From Paraburkholderia caribensis (GTDB taxonomy: Bacteria; Pseudomonadota; Gammaproteobacteria; Burkholderiales; Burkholderiaceae), in NCBI RefSeq assembly GCF_002902945.1, contig NZ_CP026101.1:1178001-1242000 (forward strand): a stretch of DNA of 64,000 nucleotides. The letters run 5' to 3'. Made by a program: the position numbers and the translations under genes. Of the stretch, positions 1 to 9,591 are shown piece by piece; the first letter of the stretch is position 1; each line of letters opens with the position of its first letter. The notes under the pieces are model-generated. The model saw nothing but the letters and a program-made list of their open reading frames with translations, did not search any database and was not told the DNA's origin.

Positions 1-830
1 CAGCGGCCAGGAACGCGGGCCGTCGCAAACGCGTAAAGCGCATCGAGCGTCGCGTCGGGCTGCTCGGACATCAGCGCGTGGCCGGCGTCGAGCGTGATCG
101 TGTCGACGGGCACGTTCGCGCCGCGCAGCGCGTCGGCTAGGGCTTTGGCGGCGCGCGGCGGCGTCATCATGTCGCGCCTGCCGACAATCAGGCGCGTGGG
201 GCAGCTCACCTGCGTGGCGCGCGCGAGGCCGTCCGTGTACGCGTTGCAGGCGCTGAAGTCGGTGTGAAAGAGTCGGGGTTCGCCCGTCGCCGAGACGCGC
301 TCCATCAGCCGCTGGTTCATGCCGTGCAGCCAGAAGCCGGGCGCAGGGCAGGAGGGTTTCGCGGCGAGGGTCGAATGCGACCACTGGTTGACCATGTCGA
401 TGGCTTCCGGCTCGCGCTCGCGCGCCGCGTCGAGCAGCGCGTCGGACACAGCCATCGGCACAGCCGTCGCGACGAGCGCCAGATGCGTCGCGCGTGACGC
501 ATAGCGGGCCGCGAAGTCGAGTGCGACGAGCGAGCCCATGCTGTGCCCGGCGACGAACGCACGCGCCACGCCCATTGCGTCGAGCAACGCGGCGAGCCAG
601 TCGGCCATCCCGGCGATGCTGGTCAGCGCCGGGCCGGCGCTGCGATGGTGGCCGGGCAGGTCGACGGCCAGCACGCCGAAACCGTGATGCGCGAAATAGC
701 GCGTTTGCAGCGCCCAGACGCTGTGATCGTGCTCGGCGCCATGAATGAAGACGGCGGTGGGCAGGGCGGCGTCGAATGTCTTGCCGCCCGTGTAGACATA
801 AGCCGGTTTGCCGTTGACGTCGACGATCAT
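1..830 (-). CDS. alpha/beta hydrolase (3' end cut by window edge)
   Basis: The frame is open from an ATG at 830 to the window edge, so the C-terminus is missing; about 276 residues are visible. The alpha/beta hydrolase fold is indicated by an oxyanion-type HG at residues 30-31, the nucleophile elbow GHSMGS with Ser97, and a late DAGH that should carry the catalytic His. AGGAG lies just upstream of the start. The start overlaps the stop of the sulfhydrylase gene by four bases (ATGA), so the two genes are probably translationally coupled in one operon. The substrate cannot be read from the sequence; esterase or carboxylesterase activity is the general expectation for the family. Confidence 0.85.
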   Translation of the reverse strand, partial: MIVDVNGKPAYVYTGGKTFDAALPTAVFIHGAEHDHSVWALQTRYFAHHGFGVLAVDLPGHHRSAGPALTSIAGMADWLAALLDAMGVARAFVAGHSMGSLVALDFAARYASRATHLALVATAVPMAVSDALLDAAREREPEAIDMVNQWSHSTLAAKPSCPAPGFWLHGMNQRLMERVSATGEPRLFHTDFSACNAYTDGLARATQVSCPTRLIVGRRDMMTPPRAAKALADALRGANVPVDTITLDAGHALMSEQPDATLDALYAFATARVPGR

Positions 831-2176
831 GCGGACTCCTTGCGCGCCGGACGGGCGGGCTTCGAGGCGGCCTGTTGCGCAGCGCCACCCGCGGATTTCT
901 GCGCGGCCTTGAGCGCGCGCTTGAGATCGTCGATCAGGTCGTCGGGGTCTTCCAGGCCGATCGAAAGACGTATCGTGCCTTCCGCTATGCCCGCGGCGAC
1001 TAGCGCGGCGGCGTCCATGCGGAAGTGCGTCGTCGACGCGGGATGAATGACCAGCGAGCGGGCGTCGCCGACGTTCGCAAGATGCGAGAACAGCGACAGC
1101 GCTTCGATGAACGCGCGGCCAGCGGCGCGGTCGCCGCGTAGATCGAAGCTGAACACGGCGCCCGCGCCGCGCGGCAGCAGGCGCTGCGCGAGCGCGTGAT
1201 CCGGGTGGGTCGGCAGTTCGGGATAGGCGACGGATTCGACGGCGGCATGGGCGGCGAGGAATTCGACCACCTTGCGCGTGTTCGCGACGTGGCGTTCCAT
1301 GCGCAGCGGCAGCGTTTCGATCCCTTGCAGCAGTTGCCACGCCGCTTGTGGATGCAGGCATGCGCCGAAGTCGCGCAACCCTTCGCGGCGGGCGCGCAGC
1401 AGGAACGGCGCGACGGTGCTTTCCTCGGCGAACACCATGCCGTGAAAGCCTTCGTACGGCTCGGTGAATTCCGGGAAACGCCCGGACGCGTCGAAGTCGA
1501 ACGTGCCGCCGTCGACGAGTACGCCGCCGATCGTCGTGCCGTGGCCCCCGAGGAACTTGGTCGCAGAGTGGTAGACGAAATCCGCGCCGTGGTCGAACGG
1601 CTTGAGCAGGTACGGCGTCGTGAAGGTCGAATCGACCAGCAAAGGCACGCGATGCTCGTGCGCGATCTGTGCGACCGTGGAAATATCGAGCACGTCGAGG
1701 CCCGGGTTGCCGAGCGTTTCGCCGAACAGCAGCTTCGTGTTCGGCCGCAGCGCGGCGCGCCACGCGTCGATGTCGCCCGGCTTCACGAACGTCGTTTCTA
1801 TGCCGAAGCGGCGCAGCGTGTAGTTGAGCAGGTTGTGCGAGCCGCCATAGAGCGCACTCGAGGCGACGATGTGCGAGCCCGCGCCCATCAGCGTTGCGAT
1901 CGCGAGGTGCAGCGCGGCCTGGCCGCTCGCCGTGCCGATCGCGCCCGCGCCGTTCTCGAGCGCGGCCACGCGCTCTTCGAACACGGCGACGGTCGGGTTC
2001 GAGATGCGCGAGTAAACATGGCCCGCGCGCTCCATGTTGAAGAGCGCGGCGGCGTGGTCGGAGTCGCGGAACGTGAACGACGTGGTCTGGTAGATGGGTG
2101 TCGCGCGCGCGCCCGTCGCGGGGTCGGGGGCGGCGCCCGCGTGCAGCGCAAGCGTGTCGAAACGGTTGGCGGACAT
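827..2176 (-). CDS. metY: O-acetylhomoserine sulfhydrylase (PLP-dependent Cys/Met metabolism enzyme)
   Basis: The 449-residue protein belongs to the Cys/Met metabolism PLP family. Visible hallmarks are YSRISNPT near residues 55-62, a long TASGQAA segment near 82-88, and the PLP lysine in SATKFLGGHG (Lys207). Length and the motif GHGTTIGG fit the MetY type, which makes homocysteine from O-acetylhomoserine and sulfide in the cytoplasm. The shorter MetZ type (about 400 residues) is less likely. The last 25 residues are an Ala/Lys-rich tail. The gene is first in an operon with the alpha/beta hydrolase (four-base overlap) and is divergent from the CBS protein gene. MetY versus a succinyl-ester-using relative cannot be settled by eye. 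Confidence 0.9.
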   Translation of the reverse strand: MSANRFDTLALHAGAAPDPATGARATPIYQTTSFTFRDSDHAAALFNMERAGHVYSRISNPTVAVFEERVAALENGAGAIGTASGQAALHLAIATLMGAGSHIVASSALYGGSHNLLNYTLRRFGIETTFVKPGDIDAWRAALRPNTKLLFGETLGNPGLDVLDISTVAQIAHEHRVPLLVDSTFTTPYLLKPFDHGADFVYHSATKFLGGHGTTIGGVLVDGGTFDFDASGRFPEFTEPYEGFHGMVFAEESTVAPFLLRARREGLRDFGACLHPQAAWQLLQGIETLPLRMERHVANTRKVVEFLAAHAAVESVAYPELPTHPDHALAQRLLPRGAGAVFSFDLRGDRAAGRAFIEALSLFSHLANVGDARSLVIHPASTTHFRMDAAALVAAGIAEGTIRLSIGLEDPDDLIDDLKRALKAAQKSAGGAAQQAASKPARPARKESA

Positions 2177-2484
2177 CGTGGACGGCCGGACCTCGACAGC
2201 CCGGCGAAGGTGAGAGTGGGGGCCATCGTATCATCGTGCCGCGCGCGAACCACTCGGTTATCGCCCGTATGACGTCGGTATGGAAAGGTGTGCGGGATTG
2301 CCGCAAACCGGCCGACCGGTGCGCCCGCCGCGGCCGCCGGCAGGTCCGCGAGCGCCGCCTGCCGGGCGTTCGCCGGCGCGCTCCCGGCGGTGGTTGTGCG
2401 CTTTCTTTTTGTGGACCTTTCCGCTACGATCGAAAGTCAGTGAAGCCTTTTTTTGCTTCAGAAGGCTTAATCAGGAGACAAATC
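2177..2484. other. divergent intergenic region metY / CBS protein
   Basis: This 308-base region separates two divergently transcribed genes and must hold both promoters. A TACGAT hexamer at 2425-2430 could be a -10 element for the CBS gene, but no convincing -35 pairs with it. An AGGAG ribosome site at 2473-2477 serves the CBS gene. No further gene or repeat is seen. Confidence 0.5.
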
Positions 2485-2952
2485 ATGCGCGTCAGCGACA
2501 TTCTCAAGCTCAAGGGCAACACCCTTTTTACCGTCACGCCCGATAGCCCGCTTAACGAAGCCGTCAATACGATGGCCGAGCACGATATCGGCTCGCTCGT
2601 CGTGATGGAGTACGGCGATCTGGTCGGCATGCTGACGTTCCGCGAGATCATTCTCGTCCTGAGCCGCAATGGCGGCAGCGTCGGCGGCAGCACGATCCGC
2701 AAGATCATGGACGATCACCCGCTCACCTGCACGCCCGAAACGGACGTCAACGAAGTTCGCCGCATGATGCTCGAACATCACGTGCGTTATCTGCCTGTCA
2801 TGGAGAGCCGCAAGCTGATGGGCGTGATTTCGTTCTACGACGTCGCGAAGGCCGTCGTCGAAGAGCAGGGCTTCGAGAACCGGATGCTGAAGGCCTATAT
2901 CCGCGACTGGCCCGCGGAAGACGAGCCGCAACCGGAGCAGCCGTCGCGCTGA
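2485..2952 (+). CDS. CBS domain-pair protein
   Basis: The 155-residue protein consists almost entirely of two CBS modules, roughly residues 14-70 and 76-130, each ending in the typical LVGMLTFREI or LMGVISFYDV strand-helix turn. CBS pairs bind adenine nucleotides and act as energy or redox sensors; stand-alone proteins of this kind usually regulate a partner enzyme or channel. There is no catalytic or membrane domain. ATG at 2485 is chosen because AGGAG lies 7 bases upstream; longer open frames have no ribosome site. The C-terminus (after residue 140) is an acidic, proline-rich tail. The partner is unknown. Confidence 0.9.
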   Translation: MRVSDILKLKGNTLFTVTPDSPLNEAVNTMAEHDIGSLVVMEYGDLVGMLTFREIILVLSRNGGSVGGSTIRKIMDDHPLTCTPETDVNEVRRMMLEHHVRYLPVMESRKLMGVISFYDVAKAVVEEQGFENRMLKAYIRDWPAEDEPQPEQPSR

Positions 2953-3122
2953 GCCGGGCTCGATGCCGGCCCGGTTTGGTGATGAGGCCTGCCGGCATGC
3001 CGCTGTCGCATGACTGAACTATCCTCGATGCGCGCGCGATCAGCGTGCGCTTTTTTTGTGTCCGCCAGTTCCGCAAAGCGGGTTGTGAATCCGGGCAGAA
3101 ACCGCCCTCTATCCGTCACGCA

Positions 3123-5060
3123 ATGAACGATCGTCCGTTGTCCACCGCCCAACAGCAAAGGCGCGCCGCGCGTGAGCACGGTTCACAATTCCGGCTGTTG
3201 CGCGAGCGCCGTTTCGCGCCGTTTTTCTGGACGCAATTCCTCGGCGCGATGAACGACAACGTGTTCAAGATCGGCTTCACGTCGCTCGTCACGTATCAGG
3301 CCGCGCGTTTCTCAGGCGTCAATGCGGATACCGCGGCCTTTCTGATTTCCGCGATCTTCATTCTGCCGTTCGTCCTATTCTCGGCGACCTCGGGTCAGAT
3401 CGCCGACAAGTACGACAAGGCGATGCTCACGCGCTTCGTAAAGACGTTCGAGATCGGCGTCATGCTGGTGGGCGGCGCGGGCTTCTGGCTGCACAACGCC
3501 GTGCTGCTTTATCTCTGCACGTTCCTGATGGGCGTCCATTCGACGGTCTTCGGCCCCGTCAAATACGCTTACCTGCCGCAGCATCTCGACAAGTCGGAGC
3601 TGGTCGGCGGCAACGGCATGGTCGAGATGGGCACCTTCGTCGCGATTCTGTTCGGCACGATCCTCGGCGGCGCGGCGGCGGGCTCGGAGGCGCATGGTGC
3701 GGCGATTCTCGCGTTCGGCTGCGTGGCGATTGCGCTGATTGGACGTGTCGCGTCGGGTTTCGTGCCGCCTTCGATGCCCTCTCAACCGGACCTGCGCATC
3801 AACTGGAATCCGATCAGCGAGACCTGGCGCAATCTGAAACTGGCGCGTCAGAACCGGACGGTGTTTTTGAGTCTGCTTGGCATTTCCTGGCTGTGGTTCG
3901 TTGGCGCGACGTTCCTGTCGTCGTTCTTTCGGTTCGCGAAGGACGTGCTGTCCGCCAATCCCGATGTCGTGACCGTCCTGCTCGCAACCTTTTCGATCGG
4001 TATCGGCACCGGGTCGCTGCTGTGCGAGCGGCTGTCGAAGAAACGCATCGAAATCGGGCTCGTGCCGCTCGGCTCGATCGGCATCAGCGTGTTCGCGATC
4101 GACCTGTTCTTCGCAAGCCACGCGCTGCCGGGCGTCACGCATCTGCTGACGGTCGGCGAATTCATCGCATTGCCCGCGCACTGGCGCGTGCTTGCCGATC
4201 TGTTCCTGCTGGCGATGTTCGGCGGCTTCTACAGCGTGCCGCTCTACGCGCTGATCCAGAGCCGCAGCCAGCCGAGCCACCGCGCGCGGATCATCGCGGC
4301 GAACAATATTCTCAACTCGCTGTTCATGATCGTGTCGGCGCTGATGGCCGTCGCGCTGACGTCGGCGGGCGTCGGCATTCCGGGGTTGTTCCTCGTGACG
4401 GCGCTGCTCAACGTGGTCGTCGCGATCTATATCTATTCTCTCGTGCCCGAGTTCCTGCTGCGCTTCTTTGCGTGGCTGATGGTGCACACGTTCTACCGGA
4501 TTCGCCTCGTGCACGCGGAGCGCATCCCCGAAGAGGGCGCGGCCGTGCTGGTGTGCAATCACGTGAGCTATGTCGACGCCATTGTCATCATGGCCGAGAG
4601 CCCGCGGCCGATCCGCTTCGTGATGGATCACCGGATTTTCCGCACGCCGCTTGTCGGCTGGCTCTTCAGACACGCTAAGGCGATTCCGATCGCACCGGCG
4701 CATGAGGACCCGGAAATGCTGAAACGTGCCTATGAGGCCTGCGCGAAAGCACTGGATGACGGCGATCTCGTCTGTATTTTTCCCGAAGGGAAGCTGACAC
4801 GAACCGGCGAGATGAATCCGTTCCGCCATGGCGTGGCGGAAATTCTGCGGCGCAAGGCCGTGCCCGTCGTACCGATGGCGCTGCGCGGGCTATGGGGCAG
4901 TTTCTGGTCGCGCAGCACCGATGCGCGTTTTCCCCGGCCGCTGCAGAAGGGTGTGATGAGCCGCCTGACGCTGGCCGTCGGCGAACCGCTCGAGCCGGCG
5001 GACGCGACGCCGGAACGGCTGCAGCAGGTCGTCACCGAGTTGCGCGGCGCGCGCAAGTGA
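3123..5060 (+). CDS. MFS transporter fused to 1-acylglycerol-3-phosphate acyltransferase (PlsC) domain
   Basis: The 645-residue protein has two parts. Residues about 25-415 are a major facilitator with many hydrophobic helices and the MNDNVFKIG start seen in lysophospholipid transporters of the LplT type. Residues about 440-645 are a PlsC-type acyltransferase with the HX4D motif HVSYVD (His480, Asp485) and the FPEG motif about 70 residues later. The family is known for taking up lysophospholipid and re-acylating it at the inner membrane. The third, AMP-binding module of the full LplT/Aas fusion is absent here. The gene stands alone upstream of aroC. The start at 3123 gives the expected cytoplasmic N-terminus but has only a weak ribosome site. 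Confidence 0.88.
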   Translation: MNDRPLSTAQQQRRAAREHGSQFRLLRERRFAPFFWTQFLGAMNDNVFKIGFTSLVTYQAARFSGVNADTAAFLISAIFILPFVLFSATSGQIADKYDKAMLTRFVKTFEIGVMLVGGAGFWLHNAVLLYLCTFLMGVHSTVFGPVKYAYLPQHLDKSELVGGNGMVEMGTFVAILFGTILGGAAAGSEAHGAAILAFGCVAIALIGRVASGFVPPSMPSQPDLRINWNPISETWRNLKLARQNRTVFLSLLGISWLWFVGATFLSSFFRFAKDVLSANPDVVTVLLATFSIGIGTGSLLCERLSKKRIEIGLVPLGSIGISVFAIDLFFASHALPGVTHLLTVGEFIALPAHWRVLADLFLLAMFGGFYSVPLYALIQSRSQPSHRARIIAANNILNSLFMIVSALMAVALTSAGVGIPGLFLVTALLNVVVAIYIYSLVPEFLLRFFAWLMVHTFYRIRLVHAERIPEEGAAVLVCNHVSYVDAIVIMAESPRPIRFVMDHRIFRTPLVGWLFRHAKAIPIAPAHEDPEMLKRAYEACAKALDDGDLVCIFPEGKLTRTGEMNPFRHGVAEILRRKAVPVVPMALRGLWGSFWSRSTDARFPRPLQKGVMSRLTLAVGEPLEPADATPERLQQVVTELRGARK

Positions 5061-5202
5061 GACTGCGCACCTGAACCGTCCAGCGGAAGGCGCAACCCTT
5101 CGTCCATTTGTCCTATAACAGCTAGCCGGGCCGCCGCGTGCCACGCCAGCGCGGCCGGGCTGGCATAATGACGGTCTCCCCGCATCTCTTTGGACGACGC
5201 TC

Positions 5203-6303
5203 ATGTCCGGCAATACCCTCGGTACGCTCTTCACCGTCACGACCTTTGGCGAATCGCACGGCCCGGCCATTGGCTGTGTGATCGACGGCTGCCCGCCGGG
5301 CATGTCGCTCGTCGAAGCCGACATCCAGTTCGAACTCGATCGCCGCCGTCCCGGCACGTCGCGCCATGTGACGCAGCGCCAGGAAGAAGACAAGGTCGAG
5401 ATTCTCTCGGGCGTCTTCGAGGGCAAAACGACGGGCGCGCCCATTGCGCTGCTGATCCGCAACACGGACCAGCGCAGCAAGGACTACGGCAACATCGTCG
5501 AAACGTTCCGCCCGGGCCACGCCGACTACACCTACTGGCAGAAGTACGGCATTCGCGACCATCGTGGCGGCGGCCGCTCGTCGGCCCGCCTGACGGCGCC
5601 GACAGTGGCGGCGGGGGCCGTCGCGAAGAAATGGCTGCGCGAGAAGTTCGGCGCCGAGATTCGCGGCTATATGGCGGCGCTCGGCGAAATCGACGTGCCG
5701 TTCGTCGACTGGCAATACGTGCGCGAAAATCCGTTCTTCGTGCCGAATGCGGATATCGTGCCGCAGCTCGAAACGTATATGGACGAACTGCGCAAGGACG
5801 GCGATTCGATCGGCGCGCGCATCAACGTGGTGGCGTCGGGTGTGCCTGTCGGCCTTGGCGAACCGCTGTTCGACCGCCTCGACGCCGACATCGCGCACGC
5901 AATGATGGGTATCAACGCGGTGAAGGGCGTCGAGATCGGCGCGGGCTTCGAAAGCGTGCGGCAGCGCGGCTCCGTGCATGGCGACGAACTGACGCCGGAA
6001 GGCTTCGTCGGCAATCATGCGGGCGGCGTGCTCGGCGGCATTTCGACGGGACAGGACATCACCGTGTCGATCGCCATCAAGCCGACGTCGAGCATCCGCA
6101 CGCCGCGCCGGTCGATCGACAAGAACGGCCAGCCCGCCATCGTCGAAACGTTCGGGCGGCACGATCCGTGCGTCGGCATTCGCGCGACGCCGATTGCCGA
6201 GGCGATGCTCGCGCTGGTGCTGATCGACCACGCGCTGCGCAACCGTGCGCAATGCGGCGACGTCGCCGTCGACACGCCGAAGATCGCAGCCAGCGCGCCG
6301 TAA
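5203..6303 (+). CDS. aroC: chorismate synthase
   Basis: The 366-residue protein carries the diagnostic chorismate synthase blocks: GESHGPAIGCVIDG near the N-terminus, RPGHADYTYWQKYG, and RGGGRSSAR, which with the later TPRRSID segment surround the reduced FMN. It converts 5-enolpyruvylshikimate 3-phosphate to chorismate, the last common step of aromatic amino acid, folate and ubiquinone synthesis, in the cytosol. Length is normal for the family. The gene lies 142 bases after the MFS/acyltransferase fusion and about 70 bases before the TPR protein gene, with no terminator between, so read-through in the plus direction is possible. Confidence 0.98.
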   Translation: MSGNTLGTLFTVTTFGESHGPAIGCVIDGCPPGMSLVEADIQFELDRRRPGTSRHVTQRQEEDKVEILSGVFEGKTTGAPIALLIRNTDQRSKDYGNIVETFRPGHADYTYWQKYGIRDHRGGGRSSARLTAPTVAAGAVAKKWLREKFGAEIRGYMAALGEIDVPFVDWQYVRENPFFVPNADIVPQLETYMDELRKDGDSIGARINVVASGVPVGLGEPLFDRLDADIAHAMMGINAVKGVEIGAGFESVRQRGSVHGDELTPEGFVGNHAGGVLGGISTGQDITVSIAIKPTSSIRTPRRSIDKNGQPAIVETFGRHDPCVGIRATPIAEAMLALVLIDHALRNRAQCGDVAVDTPKIAASAP

Positions 6304-6375
6304 TCTGGCATGCGCGTCTGACGCAGCGTCGTACGCCATTCGGCAGAGTTGCCGGTTCCCGACGGGGCGGTCAAC

Positions 6376-7839
6376 ATGAACACTTCCGATTCCACCGCCG
6401 CCAATCCGCTCGCGCCGCTGCGCGCGCGCACGGCCTTGCCCGACGCCGTCGCGACCGACTGGCTGGCGCTCGGCAACGCGCTCCTCGAACGTGCAAACGG
6501 CGACAAGGCGCAGCTGCGCGAAGCCGTGGACGCGCTGATGCGGGCTCACCGGCTGGACGCGAATTGCGACACCAGGCTGTTGCACGACATCGCGCAGACG
6601 GCGTTCATCCTGCGCGACTGGGCGCTCGTCGAATCGTCCACCGCACTGTTGCTGGCGCGCGATGCCAACGATGCGAACGCGCTCGTCTGGCGCGCAGCCG
6701 CCGTCCAGGAACGTGACGATTTCACCGAAGCGCAGCGTCTGCTGCATGAAGCGGCGCGCGCGGCCCCCGGCAATCACATCGTCTTGCACAAACTCGCGTT
6801 GTGCATCAAGGAGCAGGGCCGCTTTAGCGAAGCGGAAGCGCTGCTGCGTCGCGTGCTTGAGTTGACGCCGAACAACGCGCACGCGCTGTTCGATCTGTCG
6901 GAACTGGAAGTGCGCGCGGGGCATTACGCGCAAGGCTGGCTCGACTACGAAGCGCGCATCGCTTTCGCACATGATTCGAACGTTGCGCGGGCGGCCCTCT
7001 CCGCCATCAGTCCGAACTGGCGGGGCGAGTCGCTGGCGGGGAAGACGCTCGTCGTCTATGGCGAGCAGGGCAACGGCGACTGCCTGTGGTCGGTGCGCTT
7101 TCTGCCGCTGCTCGCCGAGCGTGCGCAACGTGAAGGCGGCCGCGTGATTTTTGGTTACGCGGGGCCGATGCAGCCTCTGTTCGAGCGCATGCTGCCGGAC
7201 GGCATCAAGATCGAAACGAGCCTCGACACGAAGCCCGACTTCCATTGCGGGTTGATGAGTCTGCCGCTGCGTCTGGGCATCAACGATCCGTCGGTGTGGG
7301 GGCGGCCATATCTCAGCGCCGATCCCGCGCGTGCCGACGCGTGGCGAGAGCGCGTCGCCGGCGCCACGACGGCGGAGAATCGCAAGGTAGGCCTTGTCTG
7401 GAACGGCAATCCCGATCACATCCGCGACAGGCGGCGCTCGGTGCCGGCTGATGAGATCGCGCGGATTCTGGATGTGCCGGGCGTGACGTTCTTCGCGATT
7501 TCGCCGGGGCGCGAGCAGACGGTCGGGCAATGGCGCGCGCAAGGCATCGATATCGTCGATCTGACGCCGGAGTTCACGGCCGGCTTCGACGACGTCGCCG
7601 CGCTGCTGGTCAATCTCGACGCGCTTATCACCATCGACAGCGGACCCGCGCATCTGGCGGGCGCGCTCGGCGTGCCCACGTGGTTGATGCTCGATCACGT
7701 GTCCGCATGGTTTTGGGGCGAGGAGACGGAACGCACGCCGTGGTATCAGACCGTCGAGCTGTTTCGCCAGCCGTCAACCAGTGCGTGGGCGGCCGTGCTG
7801 GAGCGCGTGCGTGGTCGGCTTGAAGCGCTGGCCCAGTGA
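6376..7839 (+). CDS. TPR-repeat protein with glycosyltransferase family 9-like C-terminal domain
   Basis: The predicted protein has 487 residues. Residues about 30-200 are helical TPR-like repeats (for example NHIVLHKLALCIKEQGRFSE and NAHALFDLSELEVRAGHYAQ). The C-terminal half resembles the second Rossmann lobe of ADP-heptose-type glycosyltransferases, with IDSGPAHLAGALGVPTW (Asp421) as the nucleotide-sugar loop. Such TPR/GT9-like proteins are common in Burkholderia and are often linked to protein or surface glycosylation, but the acceptor is unknown. ATG at 6376 is preferred to 6349 because a purine-rich GGGGCGG precedes it. A strong hairpin terminator follows the stop. Confidence 0.8.
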   Translation: MNTSDSTAANPLAPLRARTALPDAVATDWLALGNALLERANGDKAQLREAVDALMRAHRLDANCDTRLLHDIAQTAFILRDWALVESSTALLLARDANDANALVWRAAAVQERDDFTEAQRLLHEAARAAPGNHIVLHKLALCIKEQGRFSEAEALLRRVLELTPNNAHALFDLSELEVRAGHYAQGWLDYEARIAFAHDSNVARAALSAISPNWRGESLAGKTLVVYGEQGNGDCLWSVRFLPLLAERAQREGGRVIFGYAGPMQPLFERMLPDGIKIETSLDTKPDFHCGLMSLPLRLGINDPSVWGRPYLSADPARADAWRERVAGATTAENRKVGLVWNGNPDHIRDRRRSVPADEIARILDVPGVTFFAISPGREQTVGQWRAQGIDIVDLTPEFTAGFDDVAALLVNLDALITIDSGPAHLAGALGVPTWLMLDHVSAWFWGEETERTPWYQTVELFRQPSTSAWAAVLERVRGRLEALAQ

Positions 7840-7866
7840 GCCGGAAAATTTCCGCATCGTCATGCG

Positions 7867-7893
7867 AAAACGCCGCTCATCGAGCGGCGTTTT
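7867..7893. terminator. bidirectional intrinsic terminator
   Basis: A perfect 11-bp stem (7867-7877 with 7883-7893) and a five-base loop carry an A-run on the left and a T-run on the right. It therefore works in both directions, between the convergent TPR protein gene and the ETF-ubiquinone oxidoreductase gene. Confidence 0.9.
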
Positions 7894-7917
7894 GTTCTGC
7901 GGACGACGCGATTTGCG

Positions 7918-9591
7918 TCACATGTTCGGATAGTTCGGACCGCCGCCGCCTTCGGGCGTCACCCACACGATATTCTGCGTCGGGTCCTTGATATCGCAGG
8001 TCTTGCAGTGGACGCAGTTTTGCGCATTGATGACGAGCCGCTCGCTGCCGTCGTCGTTCTTCACGAACTCGTAGACGGCGGCGGGGCAGTAGCGGCTTTC
8101 GGGGCCCGCGTAGGTCTGCAGGTTGACCTTCACCGGCACCGACGGGTCTTTCAGCGTCAGATGCGCAGGCTGATTCTCTTCGTGATTCGTGTTCGAGATG
8201 AACACCGAAGAAAGACGATCGAACGTGAGCTTGCCATCTGGCTTCGGATACTCGATTGGCTTGCACTGCGAGGCCGGTTTCAGCATCTCGTGATCCCAGT
8301 GCTGGTGATGCAGCGTCCACGGCACGTTGCCGCCCAGCAGCTTCTGTTCGATGCCGACCATCAGCGTGCCGAGATACAGGCCCTTGCTCATCCACTGCTT
8401 GAAGTTGCGGGCGCGGTAGAGTTCGGTGTGCAGCCACGAGGTCTTGAACGACTCGGGATAAGCCGTCAGTTCGTCGCTCTGGCGTCCTGCCTGTACGGCG
8501 TCGAATGCGGCGTCGGCGGCGAGCATGCCGGTCTTGATCGCCGCGTGCGAACCCTTGATCCGCGATGCGTTCAGGAAACCTGCGTCGTCGCCCACGAGCG
8601 CGCCGCCCGGGAAAGCGAGCTTCGGCAGCGACAGCAAGCCGCCCGCCGTAATCGCCCGTGCGCCGTACGACACGCGCTTGCCGCCTTCGAGGAACGCACG
8701 AATCGACGGATGCGTCTTGTAGCGCTGAAATTCCTCGAACGGCGACAGATACGGATTCGAGTAGCCCAAGCCGACGACAAAACCCACCATCACCTGGTTA
8801 TTGTCGATGTGATACAGGAACGAGCCGCCGTAGGTCTGCGTATCGAGCGGCCAGCCAGCCGTGTGGATCACCAGACCCGGCTTGTGCTTGGCCGGATCGA
8901 TTTCCCACAGTTCCTTGATGCCGATGCCGTACACCTGCGGATCGGCGCCGTCGCGCAGCTTGAACCTGTCCGACAGCTGGCGTCCGAGATGCCCGCGCGC
9001 GCCTTCGCAGAACAGCGTGTACTTGGCATGCAGTTCCATGCCGAGCTGGAAGTTTTCGGTCGGCTCACCGTCCTTGCCGATGCCGAGATTGCCCGTCGCG
9101 ACGCCTTTGACGGAGCCGTCGTCGTTGTAAAGCACTTCAGCGGCCGGAAAGCCCGGAAAAATCTCGACGCCCAGCGCTTCGGCCTGCTGCCCGAGCCAGC
9201 GCGTGACGTTCGCGAGGCTGATCACGTAGTTGCCGTGATTCTTGAAATTGTCCGGCAACGCCCAGTTCGGCACCGCTTTCGCGCCCGTTTCGGAGAGAAA
9301 CAAAAAGCGGTCTTCCGTCACTTCGACGTCCAGCGGCGCGCCTTTTTCCTTCCAGTCCGGAATGAGTTCGTTCAGCGCGCGCGGGTCCATCACGGCACCC
9401 GAGAGGATATGCGCCCCAATTTCCGAGCCTTTTTCGAGCACGCAGACGCCGATCTCGACGCCTTTCTCCGCGGCACGCTGCTTCAGGCGAATGGCCGCCG
9501 ACAGGCCCGCCGGGCCGCCGCCGACGATCACCACGTCATATTCCATCGACTCGCGCGGGCCGTATTGCTCGATCAGACTTGCGGGGGTCAT
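7918..9591 (-). CDS. electron transfer flavoprotein-ubiquinone oxidoreductase
   Basis: The 557-residue protein starts with an FAD-binding VIVGGGPAGLSAA Rossmann motif (residues about 20-33) and ends with the single [4Fe-4S] cluster domain: YCPAAVYEF plus NCVHCKTCDIKDP supply four Cys. The C-terminal GGGGPNYPNM is typical of ETF-QO. It passes electrons from reduced ETF, fed by acyl-CoA dehydrogenases, to ubiquinone at the inner membrane. Length equals the family norm. AGGAG precedes the ATG at 9591. The gene is monocistronic, convergent with the upstream TPR gene across a terminator and divergent from the SDR gene. Confidence 0.97.
   Translation of the reverse strand: MTPASLIEQYGPRESMEYDVVIVGGGPAGLSAAIRLKQRAAEKGVEIGVCVLEKGSEIGAHILSGAVMDPRALNELIPDWKEKGAPLDVEVTEDRFLFLSETGAKAVPNWALPDNFKNHGNYVISLANVTRWLGQQAEALGVEIFPGFPAAEVLYNDDGSVKGVATGNLGIGKDGEPTENFQLGMELHAKYTLFCEGARGHLGRQLSDRFKLRDGADPQVYGIGIKELWEIDPAKHKPGLVIHTAGWPLDTQTYGGSFLYHIDNNQVMVGFVVGLGYSNPYLSPFEEFQRYKTHPSIRAFLEGGKRVSYGARAITAGGLLSLPKLAFPGGALVGDDAGFLNASRIKGSHAAIKTGMLAADAAFDAVQAGRQSDELTAYPESFKTSWLHTELYRARNFKQWMSKGLYLGTLMVGIEQKLLGGNVPWTLHHQHWDHEMLKPASQCKPIEYPKPDGKLTFDRLSSVFISNTNHEENQPAHLTLKDPSVPVKVNLQTYAGPESRYCPAAVYEFVKNDDGSERLVINAQNCVHCKTCDIKDPTQNIVWVTPEGGGGPNYPNM

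Noticed and set aside
2953..2977. Hairpin CCGGGC/GCCCGG followed by TTT after the CBS gene
   Set aside because: Six base pairs and three T are too weak to call a terminator.
5122..7698. 858-codon open frame on the minus strand across aroC and the TPR gene
   Set aside because: It is antisense to two well-recognised genes, is rich in Arg/His/Asp as expected for shadow frames in GC-rich DNA, and has no domain.
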